DNA from: Lucifuga dentata
Taxonomy: Eukaryota > Chordata > Actinopteri > Ophidiiformes > Bythitidae
DNA length: 64,000 bases
Direction: 5' to 3'
Assembly (NCBI GenBank): GCA_014773175.1
Contig: VXCM01001257.1
Span: forward strand, 62,001-126,000
Shown: positions 1 through 9,833 of the stretch, piece after piece
How positions within the stretch are numbered: the stretch's first letter is position 1
How the letters are laid out: each line of letters opens with the position of its first letter
The notes under the pieces: model-generated
Databases searched by the model: none
What the model was told of the DNA's origin: nothing
The model's input: the letters and a program-made list of their open reading frames with translations, nothing else
Program-made: the position numbers and the translations under genes

Positions 1-397
1 CAAAACATACTGCTGGAGTGGTATATTTTCAAAAAGTTTTTCCTACCTTCCAGGCAGCATTGGTTTTAGTTCTTTCTAGTACTCTATAAAATCTTGTAGA
101 GACTTGAAACATGTTTAATATAAATAATCCATCTTAGCAAAAAACAGGTCATTTTCATTTTCTTGTCGATGGTCGAACACTGAGTTGTACATAAAAAAAT
201 ATGTCTCCCCTGGAGAAAAGACTGATTTTACTGAAAAATTAAAATTATCTTCTACAATTGAGTTAACTAGGCAGAACACTGAATTTTAACATGGTTGAAT
301 CATCTGAACATTTGAGTTTGAAATATTAGGAGATTTAGTAACATAATATAGAATTAAGTGGGCTCAAACACAGAAAACCACAGGTATAGTCCTTTAA
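1..397 (-). mobile_element. Diverged, left-truncated copy of the TTAA palindromic element
   Basis: The first ~230 bases match, with many differences, the inner arm of the better preserved copies at 9019, 23702, 27693, 52649 and 56603 (a shared stretch about cutting into the 'TTTTTCCTACCTTCCAG' block). The copy closes at 394-397 with the family end ATAGTCCTTTAA. Its left end lies before the window. It is the most diverged copy, hence probably the oldest. The block order matches the orientation of the 52649 copy. Confidence 0.7.
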
Positions 398-1439
398 ACA
401 CTCACATGGGCTTAATGTAATGCAAGTAAAATTTAAGGGGGGAAAAATCATACGTGATTTGCAAGAATACTTTTAACAATCTAAAAATGCCACGGTGGTT
501 GTACATCTGTAGTTAAAAACACCACAAGCAAACCTGAAAAAAAGCCCACCCACACAGTTTCTATGATGTGTAATTAGCATTTCTTGGCTGTGATTGTGCA
601 TGGTTATGCATTTACAGATCAATGCTTTAACACGCTCCCTCTCAGAAGCCGTGCGCTCTGGCTGGGAGGCGCGCTGGAGTGGCCGACACAGGGATTAACC
701 AGAGCGAGGGACATAAAGGCAGCACAACAAGAACCGTGATACCTGTAGAGCACTTATGCTCCGAGCTTAGCTTCTAAAATGATCACTGCACAATCACTTG
801 TTTCCGCTCCTCTCCACTGAAGACGCATTTCTTCGAAGAAAAGGACTTGTGAAAAACAACAAAGCTCCAGCGCAGCAGAAGGACATGCTGAAGTTGTCTG
901 CTTCCACTTCTGTGAGGTGAGGTGTAATTCCGAGAAGTGATCCACGTCCTCTGCATCTTCAGTAGTTTCTCTCACCACCGCTGCTTGCCTCGTAGAAGCT
1001 CGCCTCTCTGCGTGCCCTCCTCCAGTGACTGTCATCGTGACATGCTGCTTTGTAACCCGCCGTCAGCCGCCGAATGAGACAGGGATGTGTTTGCCAGGCT
1101 GGAGAGATGGATGAAAGTGTGCTGGTGATTTTGATCTCTGATGGCAGCGGCAGCGAGCACGGGGCATCATTCACGCCAAAGAGAGATGGCACTAACTACC
1201 CATGAAGAACAATCCTGTTAACCCTAACAGGAAGAGAGGGTTGGATGGATTCTCAATACAAGATCTCAGTGGCTTCATTTTCCCTCGCCATGCTGTGGAA
1301 GTGAGAGCTGGAAGGAGAACTTGTAATCTCTGCGAAAGCCCGTAACATTTCATGGTGCCTTTCACGCCCTCGCAGAGCAGAGGCCAGACTGAAGCAGGAC
1401 CTCAGGAGCTGCTTTATTGTTTGTTTGCCAACCAGCACC
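398..1439 (+). other. HTR6 upstream region and presumed 5' UTR
   Basis: No gene is visible here. Short open frames on the minus strand (754-1441) lack homology and codon structure and are treated as chance. The last ~100 bases before the ATG at 1440 are likely 5' UTR, and the start context (CAGCACCATGG) is close to a vertebrate consensus. No TATA box or transcription start can be placed with confidence. Confidence 0.4.
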
Positions 1440-4400
1440 ATGGCTGACTCTCATGTGTCTGCCTCAGTAGGGAGCTACAACAGTAGTTCTCCCACCGCCA
1501 GTGCCTGGGACATCACTGGTAGTGGCCCGTGGCTGCTGGCGTTCATGCTGACTGTCATTATCCTTATGACAGCCTGCGGCAACATGCTGCTCATCGCTTT
1601 AGTGTTCGCCCATCGCTCTTTGCGCTGTACCTCAAACTGCTTCTTGGTGTCACTGTTCCTGTCTGACCTGATGGTGGCGCTGGTCGTCATGCCTCCAGCC
1701 ATGCTCAACGTGCTGTGTGGGGCTTGGGTGCTCTGGCCTGCCTTCTGCCCGGTTTGGCTTTGCTTCGATGTCATGTGCTGCAGCGCCTCCATCCTCAACC
1801 TGTGTGTGATCAGCCTGGACCGATACATCTTTATCATATCGCCGCTGCGTTACAAGCAAAGGATGACTCCACCCAGGGCTTTGCTCCTGGTGGGGGCTGC
1901 TTGGGGGCTGGCAGCACTGGCCTCCTTCCTGCCTATTGAAATGAAATGGCACAGCTTAGGGCACGGGAGCGATTACTCCTCCGTCCCTGGTGTCAGCAGT
2001 ACCAACATCAGCTCCTACTCTGACACGCAGTACCCAGCATCGTACTTTCAGCTGTCGCCATCGGGGGGTCTCTCCTTCCAGTGTCGCCTGCAGGTCACTC
2101 TGCCCTTTGCCTTGGTGGCATCTGTACTCACCTTCTTTTTGCCCTCCAGTGCCATCTGCTTCACCTACTGTCGGATCCTTCTGGCCGCTCGGAGGCAGGC
2201 GAAGAGGGTGGCAGCACTCAGCCACCCACCACACCCGCATCCGTCTCTCGGGGAACCTTCTCAGCCTCCGTCACCCAGGGCTGCAGCAGGGCAAGCTCAC
2301 CTCGATGGAGATGACTGCAGTCATCAAGAGCCTCCTGCACCACATAATGTACCAGTAAGGAAGAGCAGCAAAAACATGAAATAGAAGTAATAAGAACAGA
2401 TATATTTGGTCATTCAGGTCATCCTAACTAAGTTACTGAAATCCATTTGTTGTAAGTATTTCTAAGCTTGTCTTTTCCTTAAAGTGTTTAAGGTTTCAAA
2501 GAGTTGCAAGCTAAGAGATTAACATGACGTCTCCTGGAAGGTTCAATATCATCCAAGTTCAGAGGTAACCTTTAAAACCTGCAATTCTAGACCTGCAGTT
2601 CAGAGACATTTTTTTAACTCAGTTTTAAAAGCTGATATGGAGCTTCTAATTTTCAGAGTCTGCAAAGTAGTTTGTATATTTTGTTCACTACATATGCTGG
2701 CGTTTGCTAAACGAACACCAGAACAGAGGGAAAATGACCTTCATCTGTATTATATGAAGTAACTATTCATGTGCCATCACCCAAGGGTCACTTATAATTT
2801 ATACATTTATAATGCCATCTCTGGCAATGACAGAAAGCTTCTAGCTTGTTTAGAGAAGGTATAAAAGCTCACAAAAAAAAAGAGTTGAGGTCAGAGACAT
2901 TTTTCGTTAAACCAAAATTGAAAGGAATATCGGGAGTTGAAATACTTTTGCCATCTAGAACAGCAGGACTCAAACTGCAGCAAACATGTTGCTAATGGCT
3001 GATGCATCAGTACATTACAAGTATGCAAGCAATAACCCAAATAATAGTGGATAAGAAAAAACAAAATCAAACAGTTGCAGCAGTGATGAAATTAAAGCCT
3101 TTCAAATGAGCCCATTTGCTAAAATGAGGTTTGTCGAAATGGAAAAGACCTTGTGGTGATATGAAAAGCCGACACTGAAATGCAACAGGTTCTCTTGAAT
3201 TGATACAGAGAGAAAATATGTAAATAAGTACCATTTAAAGGTTTCTCACAAAGAGTATAAAAGGTTTTTTTTTTTACAATCTAAATGTAAAACGGCTGCT
3301 CTTACTGTCTGGATGTCTACAAGGACAGGAAGAAGCTTTTCATGAATTTAAAACTGAAGATTTATCATAGGGTGAAAAAATATATTGCATCTAGATATAA
3401 AATAGAAATACAGGAAAGGAGACTGTGATATGCAGTAAAAATGTAATGTAAAATTAGCCCAAACCATGAATAGAAAGTACAGACTGTGTGTCAGATGTGT
3501 TGCCCCCGTCTGCAAGGATCACAGCTACAGTCTGTCATATATAAAATTGACATACAAGAACTGCCAGTTCTTAATTAATCCTACTCAGTTCAGGGAAAAA
3601 AAAAATCTAACACATTTCAAAAACAGTTTGTCGTTTTAACTGTAAAATGTAAGTGGAAAAGAATTCAAATGTTTATGGATGACCTGATTCTTACCTTTAA
3701 CAGGACGATCTGGAAACGAAGAAACTCCTTAATTCTTAAATACTGGGTGCATACATATATACTGGTGTAAAAAGAAAGAAGTGACGGTTAAATTAACATA
3801 ACATATTTCAGGATCTATCTCCATAATTCTTAAAAATTCATCAAAACCATTTGCATGGAATTGAATCAGCATCGTCTCAGCTACACATTGGTGGTTTTGC
3901 ATGTTTGTTAACATATAGCAATTCTATTAACATGCTGCCTGTCCGTCCACGCTGCATTCTGAGCACTTTGGATATAGCTTTAATAAATACTAAATTGCAC
4001 CTGTTGATAGTCTTATCATGATATAAATATGCCTGATTCTTTAAGATCTAAAAAAAATTTAAAATGTCACAATGGTAAGAAAGCATTTTCTTTTTTAAAT
4101 CCTGGCTCTGCCTCTGGATTTGCATCTGCACCAGAATTTAATGGTCCCATGCTTCCGCCAAGTTTCATTAAAATCGGTTCAAAGGTAAAAAAAAAAAAAA
4201 AAAANAAAAAAAAAAAAAAAAATTAACGTTCTTAGTTGAGGGTTATTGTTTAATGCTGCTGCTCCCATTAGCTCCACCTCCGCAGTCACTCATCTTCCTG
4301 GGGTCCACAATTTTAAAATACAAAAATTGATAAGCAAAAATAAAATTAAGACATTCAAAAAAAAAAAAAAAAAAAAAAAATTAACAGTAACATAATAATA

Positions 4401-7400
4401 ATTCAAATAAAAATAGAAATGAACATCAATAGAAGCATCGCCGGCTGTAAGATCTCCTCTTACACCAAATTGATCATGAATAGCTAAACAAAAAATATAA
4501 GCCATATCAGCCAAACAACCTAAAAACAGCAGTATAACATCAATCAATCAATCATATTTCCATTTTAAGTACTTGTTTCTTAAAAATATAAAAACTTAAG
4601 GTATTCAGGTAATTGCTGTTCTGGTAGTCCACCCCATGCCACAAAGGACCTGTAAAATAAATGTGTCCTAAAAAATTGAGGTAATTAGTGTAGGCAATGG
4701 GATGATCTTCAGATCCTGAATAATAGTAATCTTCATTGTACCTGTAACCGATTCCTTTCATTGTCCTGTGTTTTCTGTGCATAGCTGTCGGTGAACAGCG
4801 AGCGTCGTCTGGCACACCGACAGGGCCGCAGGGCGCTGAAGGCCAGTCTGACTCTGGGAGTCCTGCTGGGACTTTTCTTCAGCGCTTGGCTCCCATTTTT
4901 CATCACCAACATGGCTCAGGTCAGTAGAAGCAGCAGATGCAGACTCCACCAGAAATATGACAGACAGTAAGTCAAGATTTAGTTAATTATATGTAGATTG
5001 AGTGAAAATGAAAAAAAAAAACATAGTTATCAGGGATAATGGTGGACGAGGTGCGTTAAATGGAAGGCTCCTAGATTTGTTGTATCAGTGTCCATCCTTC
5101 CCTGATCACAAACCAAATGACATCCATCCAGGTTGCTATCAGCTACACCTGCATGCAAGTTCTTTCTTCCTCCCTAACATTTGCTCCATCATAACAATTT
5201 GCATTTTCTTCACTATTTAGACGTCGTTTGCCATTTTAGAAATAGCTCTAATTTCATGTATCAGTGACTCAGAGGTTGTTTTGTCAGTTTTCTCACAAAT
5301 TTATATGTGTGGTGGACACTCCAACTGTGTGAAATAAATGAAAAAAAAAGAAACACTTGGATACTGGTTTATTTTTGTATTGGCCGGCCCTGGCGTCATT
5401 GCCTTGCCAAGCTATCCAACAAGGAAATAGATTGGCATTTCAGCTACGTGTGACTGACTCATTCCAAAAAAACAAGAGAACAACACACAAAAATACCAAT
5501 TATAACTGGTATTATGTTTCTTTTTATGCAGATGATTCTGATTTGATTAGACAGGATATAAACTAATTACCCAAGACCATGAAAAACATCTCAGAGTAAA
5601 TGAATGTCAAAAAACAGCTTAATCTAAATTGGTAATTGCACTTGTCCTGCTTTTCAAGCTTTTGGATGATCTAGTCATTTAGATTTCCCATCTGTGCCCT
5701 CTCACTTCTCCCCTGCATAACACTGAGCACAGAGACTTGACTGTGTCTGCGCTCTCTCTCCTTTTCACACTCAATGTGGTGTGTGAAATACACTCCTTTC
5801 TCTCCCGTTCCCACCGCCTCCCTTTCTCATCTTGTTAATATTGGAAGCTCTCCTCTAACAGCTGTCTCCTCCTTCACTCTCCCTCTCTAAACTGGTGCTT
5901 AAATGTATTCACAAGTTCTATTCAGGGGAAATTAGATGTTTAATTACAGGGGGGAAAAAAATGGATAGTATCAAAAAATAAATAAAGCACCCTTATGATT
6001 TCACTATTTAAATAAAAGCAAATTGTGCATTCTGTTCTGTTTTAGCCAAGTTAGCGTAGCATTAAGAGCCGGGTTGATAGAGTGGGAGTTTATCTATGTT
6101 CCACAGTTCAATATTCTGTTAACACACATTAAATGTGTTAACAGAATAACCCTAACCCTAACCCATTATGCGCTCTATAGTGCTATATAGACCTAGGGAA
6201 CACAGGAATGACCCCGATAGGTTAGCCAAATGTTATCTCATGGCTTGTTGAGCTAGTTTTGGATTCTTACTTGTATGTTCATTTTTGAGTTTCCTTGAGA
6301 AGGTTCTAATTGCAAAGCTAAGCTGGTCGATTGAACTAAACCACCTCTGCATGCATTTTCTCACCTGGTGAACCATCTGCATGCTTCAATTACACAACAC
6401 GTGATGTATATTTGATGAGCCATGGAATTCTATTAATTATATCCATGTATATGTCTTACTCGCATTATTGCCTCAATCACAGTACTCGCCTGATAACTCT
6501 CATATGTTCAGTTTCTAAAAGTTTAAGATTAATGTGGAGACTCTAACTCTGAAAGGTTTGATAAATGGCTGAAAGGCTGAGCTTCAAATGAACCACTCTA
6601 AAAACCAGAAGGGACAGAAACAGCAAGCCCAACCCCAAACAGACATAAGCTGGATATTTGTCAGTTATGCATCTTTCTCTCTCCTAATGAACAGTAGATT
6701 TCACAGGCAGAAAAACACAAAAGATCTAGAGTAGGTTAGGACAGGAAATGATGTTTCCTGTTATTAAGTTAAAACAGTTTCATGATGGCACAGCCTGATA
6801 TCCACTTCTGTGCCCAGTGACAGCTGAAAATATCATTTAACTTCAGCTTTACGCCTTCATAGGAATGCTCAGCTAGCATACCACCATGTGTTATCAACCG
6901 CTCAAAAGTTTGGAATCACTAGTGATTTTCACATAGAATCAATGTTTCCAGTAATGTAAAACTNCGCTCAAAAGTTTGGAATCACTAGTGATTTTCACAT
7001 AGAATCAATGTTTCCAGTAATGTAAAACTAATTTTGTTTCATATGTATGTATGTATAAAATGATTCTATATGTCTTGTTAGTATTTTGCACCTGTGTAGG
7101 TGCAAAATACTAACAAGAATAAAATAATTTGCAAGAAACTATAAAAAATTAAGACATTTTACAATTGTCCAGAATAATTACATAAGTTGTAGATGATTCC
7201 AGATTCATAAGTTGGGAGTGCGAGAGGTCCCGGGTTCATATCCCGGACGAGCCCCCAATTTATGTCCGAAGGACCGAAGGAAGCGCGAGAAAGAGATACA
7301 AATACAACCGTGCATACAAATATAACCAAATACAACCTCAGGACCGTAACAGCAGTAATGTACATGAATGTTAATTAATCTGATTCCTTTGCCGTCTTTA

Positions 7401-7762
7401 TTCAGGCAGTGTGTGAGTGCGTCCCCCTCGCGCTCTTCGACGCCATCACCTGGCTGGGCTACTGCAACAGCACGATGAACCCCATCATCTACCCACTGTT
7501 CATGAGAGACTTTAAGCGAGCTCTGGGGAAGCTCTTACCCTGCTGCTCCTCTCGCTCGCCCAGGAGACCCTCGCCGGCGCTCTCCCTCTCTCTCCGCAAC
7601 TCAGGCGAGCCTAACATAGCCAGTAGCCCCCCCTCTCCACTGCCCTCTGACCCCAGCCACCTCCCTCCCACTGCAACCGACGCCGTCAACCTGTTAGATG
7701 CCGAGCATGCTGGGATGGAGCTGCCTTTGCTGCTACCTAATCAGGTGGACACGCTGGATTGA
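1440..7762 (+). CDS. htr6: 5-hydroxytryptamine receptor 6 (serotonin GPCR), 3 coding exons
   Basis: Coding exons are 1440-2354, 4785-4919 and 7406-7762 (305, 45 and 118 codons, all phase 0; GT-AG junctions), giving about 468 residues against ~440 in human. It is a class A serotonin receptor of the plasma membrane; mammalian 5-HT6 couples to Gs and raises cAMP. Seen directly: N48 (TM1), D76 (TM2), the amine-binding D110 in [13 protein letters not shown] 127-129, the C103/C215 disulphide pair, the TM6 segment WLPFF (340-344) and NPIIY 375-379. The first intron falls in intracellular loop 3 and the second in extracellular loop 3, as in the mammalian gene. The ATG at 1440 is chosen over an upstream in-frame TTG because of its good initiation context. 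Extracellular loop 2 is about 30 residues longer than in human and carries an NIS sequon at N189. The C-terminal tail is Ser/Pro rich. Confidence 0.95.
2355..4784 (+). other. HTR6 intron 1
   Basis: This is AT-rich intron sequence with no gene. It holds homopolymer A runs at about 4187-4222 (interrupted by an N at 4205) and 4358-4380. The short minus-strand frames at 4290-4547 and 4552-4949 are not conserved proteins. The donor is GTAAGG at 2355 and the acceptor GCATAG ends at 4784. Confidence 0.8.
6113..6164. repeat. Inverted repeat followed by telomere-like CCCTAA units
   Basis: ATTCTGTTAACACA (6113-6126) is repeated in inverse at 6134-6147 around a 7-base loop. It runs directly into three TTAGGG-complement units at 6148-6164. 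The short interstitial telomeric tract may have arisen by repair or by slippage. Confidence 0.75.
6899..7029. repeat. 65-bp direct duplication separated by one N (assembly join)
   Basis: Bases 6899-6963 and 6965-7029 are identical and separated by a single N at 6964. The sequence contains CTCAAAAGTTTGGAATCACT, a motif typical of Tc1-like transposon ends in fish. The exact duplication around one N is best read as two contig ends that overlap but were not merged. Confidence 0.85.
7074..7117. repeat. Perfect 20-bp inverted repeat, 4-base loop
   Basis: CTTGTTAGTATTTTGCACCT at 7074-7093 is followed by GTGT and by its exact reverse complement at 7098-7117. It lies next to Tc1-like terminal sequence and is probably the collapsed remnant of a small inverted-repeat transposon. 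Confidence 0.85.
7215..7257 (+). pseudogene. tRNA-Pro-like 3' half with CCA (pseudo-tRNA or retroelement primer site)
   Basis: The stretch has the T-arm and acceptor strand of a eukaryotic tRNA-Pro: GTGCGAGAGGTCCCGGGTTC, then CCCGGACGAGCCC and a templated CCA. The 5' half does not fold: the matching anticodon-stem strand and D-arm are missing or badly diverged. It is not a functional tRNA gene. The templated CCA points to retroposition. Read on the minus strand, it starts with the 18-base complement of tRNA-Pro used as a primer-binding site by many LTR elements, so a decayed LTR element is the alternative. Confidence 0.6.
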
Positions 7763-9018
7763 GTGAATAATTGGGAGGTGGGAGATTGATTCAAGACAAT
7801 TCATAACTTAGTTCAACATGAGTTAAAGTTTAGATGTATGTACCACTTCCTCTGCAGTTAAAATTTATGTTTTTCAGTCAGGAAAATGTCAGTGGAAAGA
7901 TACAAATTTACAGGTAAATCTAAAAAAAAAAATCCACTTTTTCTGTACAATTTTACACATTTTTACAATTTTACACAATTTTTCTTCCTGATTAATAAAT
8001 ATGGTATGAAAAACAATATGGGTGCATAACCAAAACCAAAAAAATGTCGCAGGTTAAGACAATGTCCCATAGTCCATGCCAATATATGCTGTAAATAAAC
8101 TGTCTAAACCCCTCTTTGTTACATTATCTCATCAAACATGGCATCCTGCAGCTCAGCACAACTCCATGCTACAGTAAACAGCTCTTCACATTATTAAGGG
8201 TAGAACAAAAAAAGATGTGACTTGTAGAAGTCGAGGGGGATTTCACTGCATTGTGGATCTTAAGAGTGGGGTTATACAAGGCGGTGGAGTGACAGGTGGA
8301 ACACAACAATCCTCATTCGCTACATCTAAGCAGAGGTGGGGTTATGTTTTGAGCGGGAGAATGTATGCAGACAAAATGTAACTAAGCAAAAATAACCCAC
8401 GTAACTGTAAAATCTGCAGTCGCAGCAACAGAAACACTGGAGAAAGACTTGCTTTCATGGTGGTCAAAGTCAGGCTACTTTCTGCTGACGAACCAAGGTC
8501 GTGCATCCCGAGCCACAAAAGGCTGTGTGGACGCTGGAGAAGCTATAATGAGTTTCGAGAGCAAGGACATCAAAGAGTCGAGGCTGGCAACACAATGAAC
8601 AAAGACGTCTAAAAGTCAGATGACAGGATGGGCGTGACAGCGATTTTTTTTTTTTTTTTAAACCTAGTTGGCACAAAAATGGCTTGGAGGTAAAGTTAAT
8701 GAGACTNAACCTCACCCCAGGATCCAAGACATGACGGAGAGCATTTACTTTTATGTCTTATACTGTAGAAATCACACTGTGATGACAGTATCCATAGCAA
8801 CCAACAGATGAAAATTAGAATTGATGAAAGAAATGAATTTGACACCTCTTTTGTTGAATCCTCTAAAGTAAGGGTAATATTTATGCTAGTGGTCATTACT
8901 AAAATAAATTATGCAACAGCATTCACAGCTTGTTAAAAAAAAAAAAAAATCTAATTCTTTCACAAAACTCTAAACTGTTAAGATTAAATCAAAAAATTAG
9001 TCTAAAAACATTTTGTGG
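7763..9018 (+). other. HTR6 3' UTR and tail-to-tail intergenic DNA
   Basis: The HTR6 stop is TGA at 7760-7762. Candidate polyadenylation signals AATAAA occur at 7994-7999 and 8094-8099. The rest holds no recognisable gene; there is a poly-T run at about 8645-8659 and a single N at 8707 without an obvious flanking duplication. Confidence 0.5.
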
Positions 9019-9683
9019 TTAAAGGACCATACTGTCCATTTTGCATGTTTGAGCCTAATATATTCAATTTTCATATACGTAACGTTACTGACAATCATTT
9101 CCCAAAGCATACTACTGGAACGGTGAATTAAAAATGTTTTTCCTACCTTCCAGAGCGCCACTGGTTTCAGTTCATTCTGGTACGCTATTAAAATCAACTT
9201 GTTGATACTTGAAACGTTCTTGGGGTAGGTAATCCATCATTGTGAACAAGACATATATTCAGGGATTTTTTTAACATAATTTTAGCGTTTAAGTGCAATA
9301 AAAAGCGTGGAGTGATCTGCTTCCTGTTGTTAGTTCTTCACTGCAGCACTTGAATGCACCACCAGGAACCATTTTCAGATCACTCTGTGCTTTTATTGCG
9401 CTTAAACACTAAAATTACATAACTTTGAAAAAAAAAAAACTTGAACACACGTCTTGTTGGTGATGATGGATTACCTATCCCAAGAACGTTTTCAAGTATC
9501 AACAAGTTGATTTTAATAGCGTATCAGAATAAACCAAAACCAATGACGGTCTGGAAGGTAGGAAAAACATTTTTAATTCACCGTTCCAGTAGTATGCTTT
9601 GGGAAATGACTGTCAGTAATGTTATGTATGAAAATTGAATATATTAGGCTCAAACATGCAACATGGCCGGTATGGTCCTTTAA
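9019..9683. mobile_element. TTAA-flanked fold-back element built of two inverted right halves
   Basis: It begins TTAAAGGACCATAC (9019) and ends GTATGGTCCTTTAA (9683). The two arms, about 9019-9315 and 9388-9683, are near reverse complements around a ~70-base centre. In other copies in this window only the right half has this content (the CATACTACTGGAACGG and GGTAATCCATCAT blocks), so here the left arm is an inverted right half. No transposase is present, so it is non-autonomous. The duplicated TTAA suggests a piggyBac-type target preference, but the superfamily is not proved. Confidence 0.85.
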
Positions 9684-9833
9684 GCAATAGAGTTTAAGTT
9701 CATTTAAGGACTTTTCAACATGAAGCTGCTGTTTGTGTGCACTGATTGTTAGCAGTTGAATGGAATGAAGCGTTCAATCTGAAGAACCCTCAGAAAGTTT
9801 ACACAGGAGTAGCTGGTCCTGTAATAATGCTCT

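Larger units (their letters stand above)
4920..7405 (+). other. HTR6 intron 2
   Basis: The donor is GTCAGT at 4920 and the acceptor TTCAG ends at 7405. It contains a 14-bp inverted repeat followed by three telomere-like CCCTAA units (6113-6164), a Tc1-like terminal motif duplicated around an N (6899-7029), a perfect 20-bp hairpin (7074-7117) and a tRNA-Pro-like fragment (7215-7257). No extra exon is visible. Confidence 0.8.

Noticed and set aside
1425..1439. Upstream in-frame start (TTG) extending HTR6 by five residues
   Set aside because: It is not an ATG, while the ATG at 1440 has a good context and fits the family.
7215..7257. Functional tRNA-Pro gene
   Set aside because: The 5' half does not form the D and anticodon stems and a CCA is encoded, which functional nuclear vertebrate tRNA genes lack.
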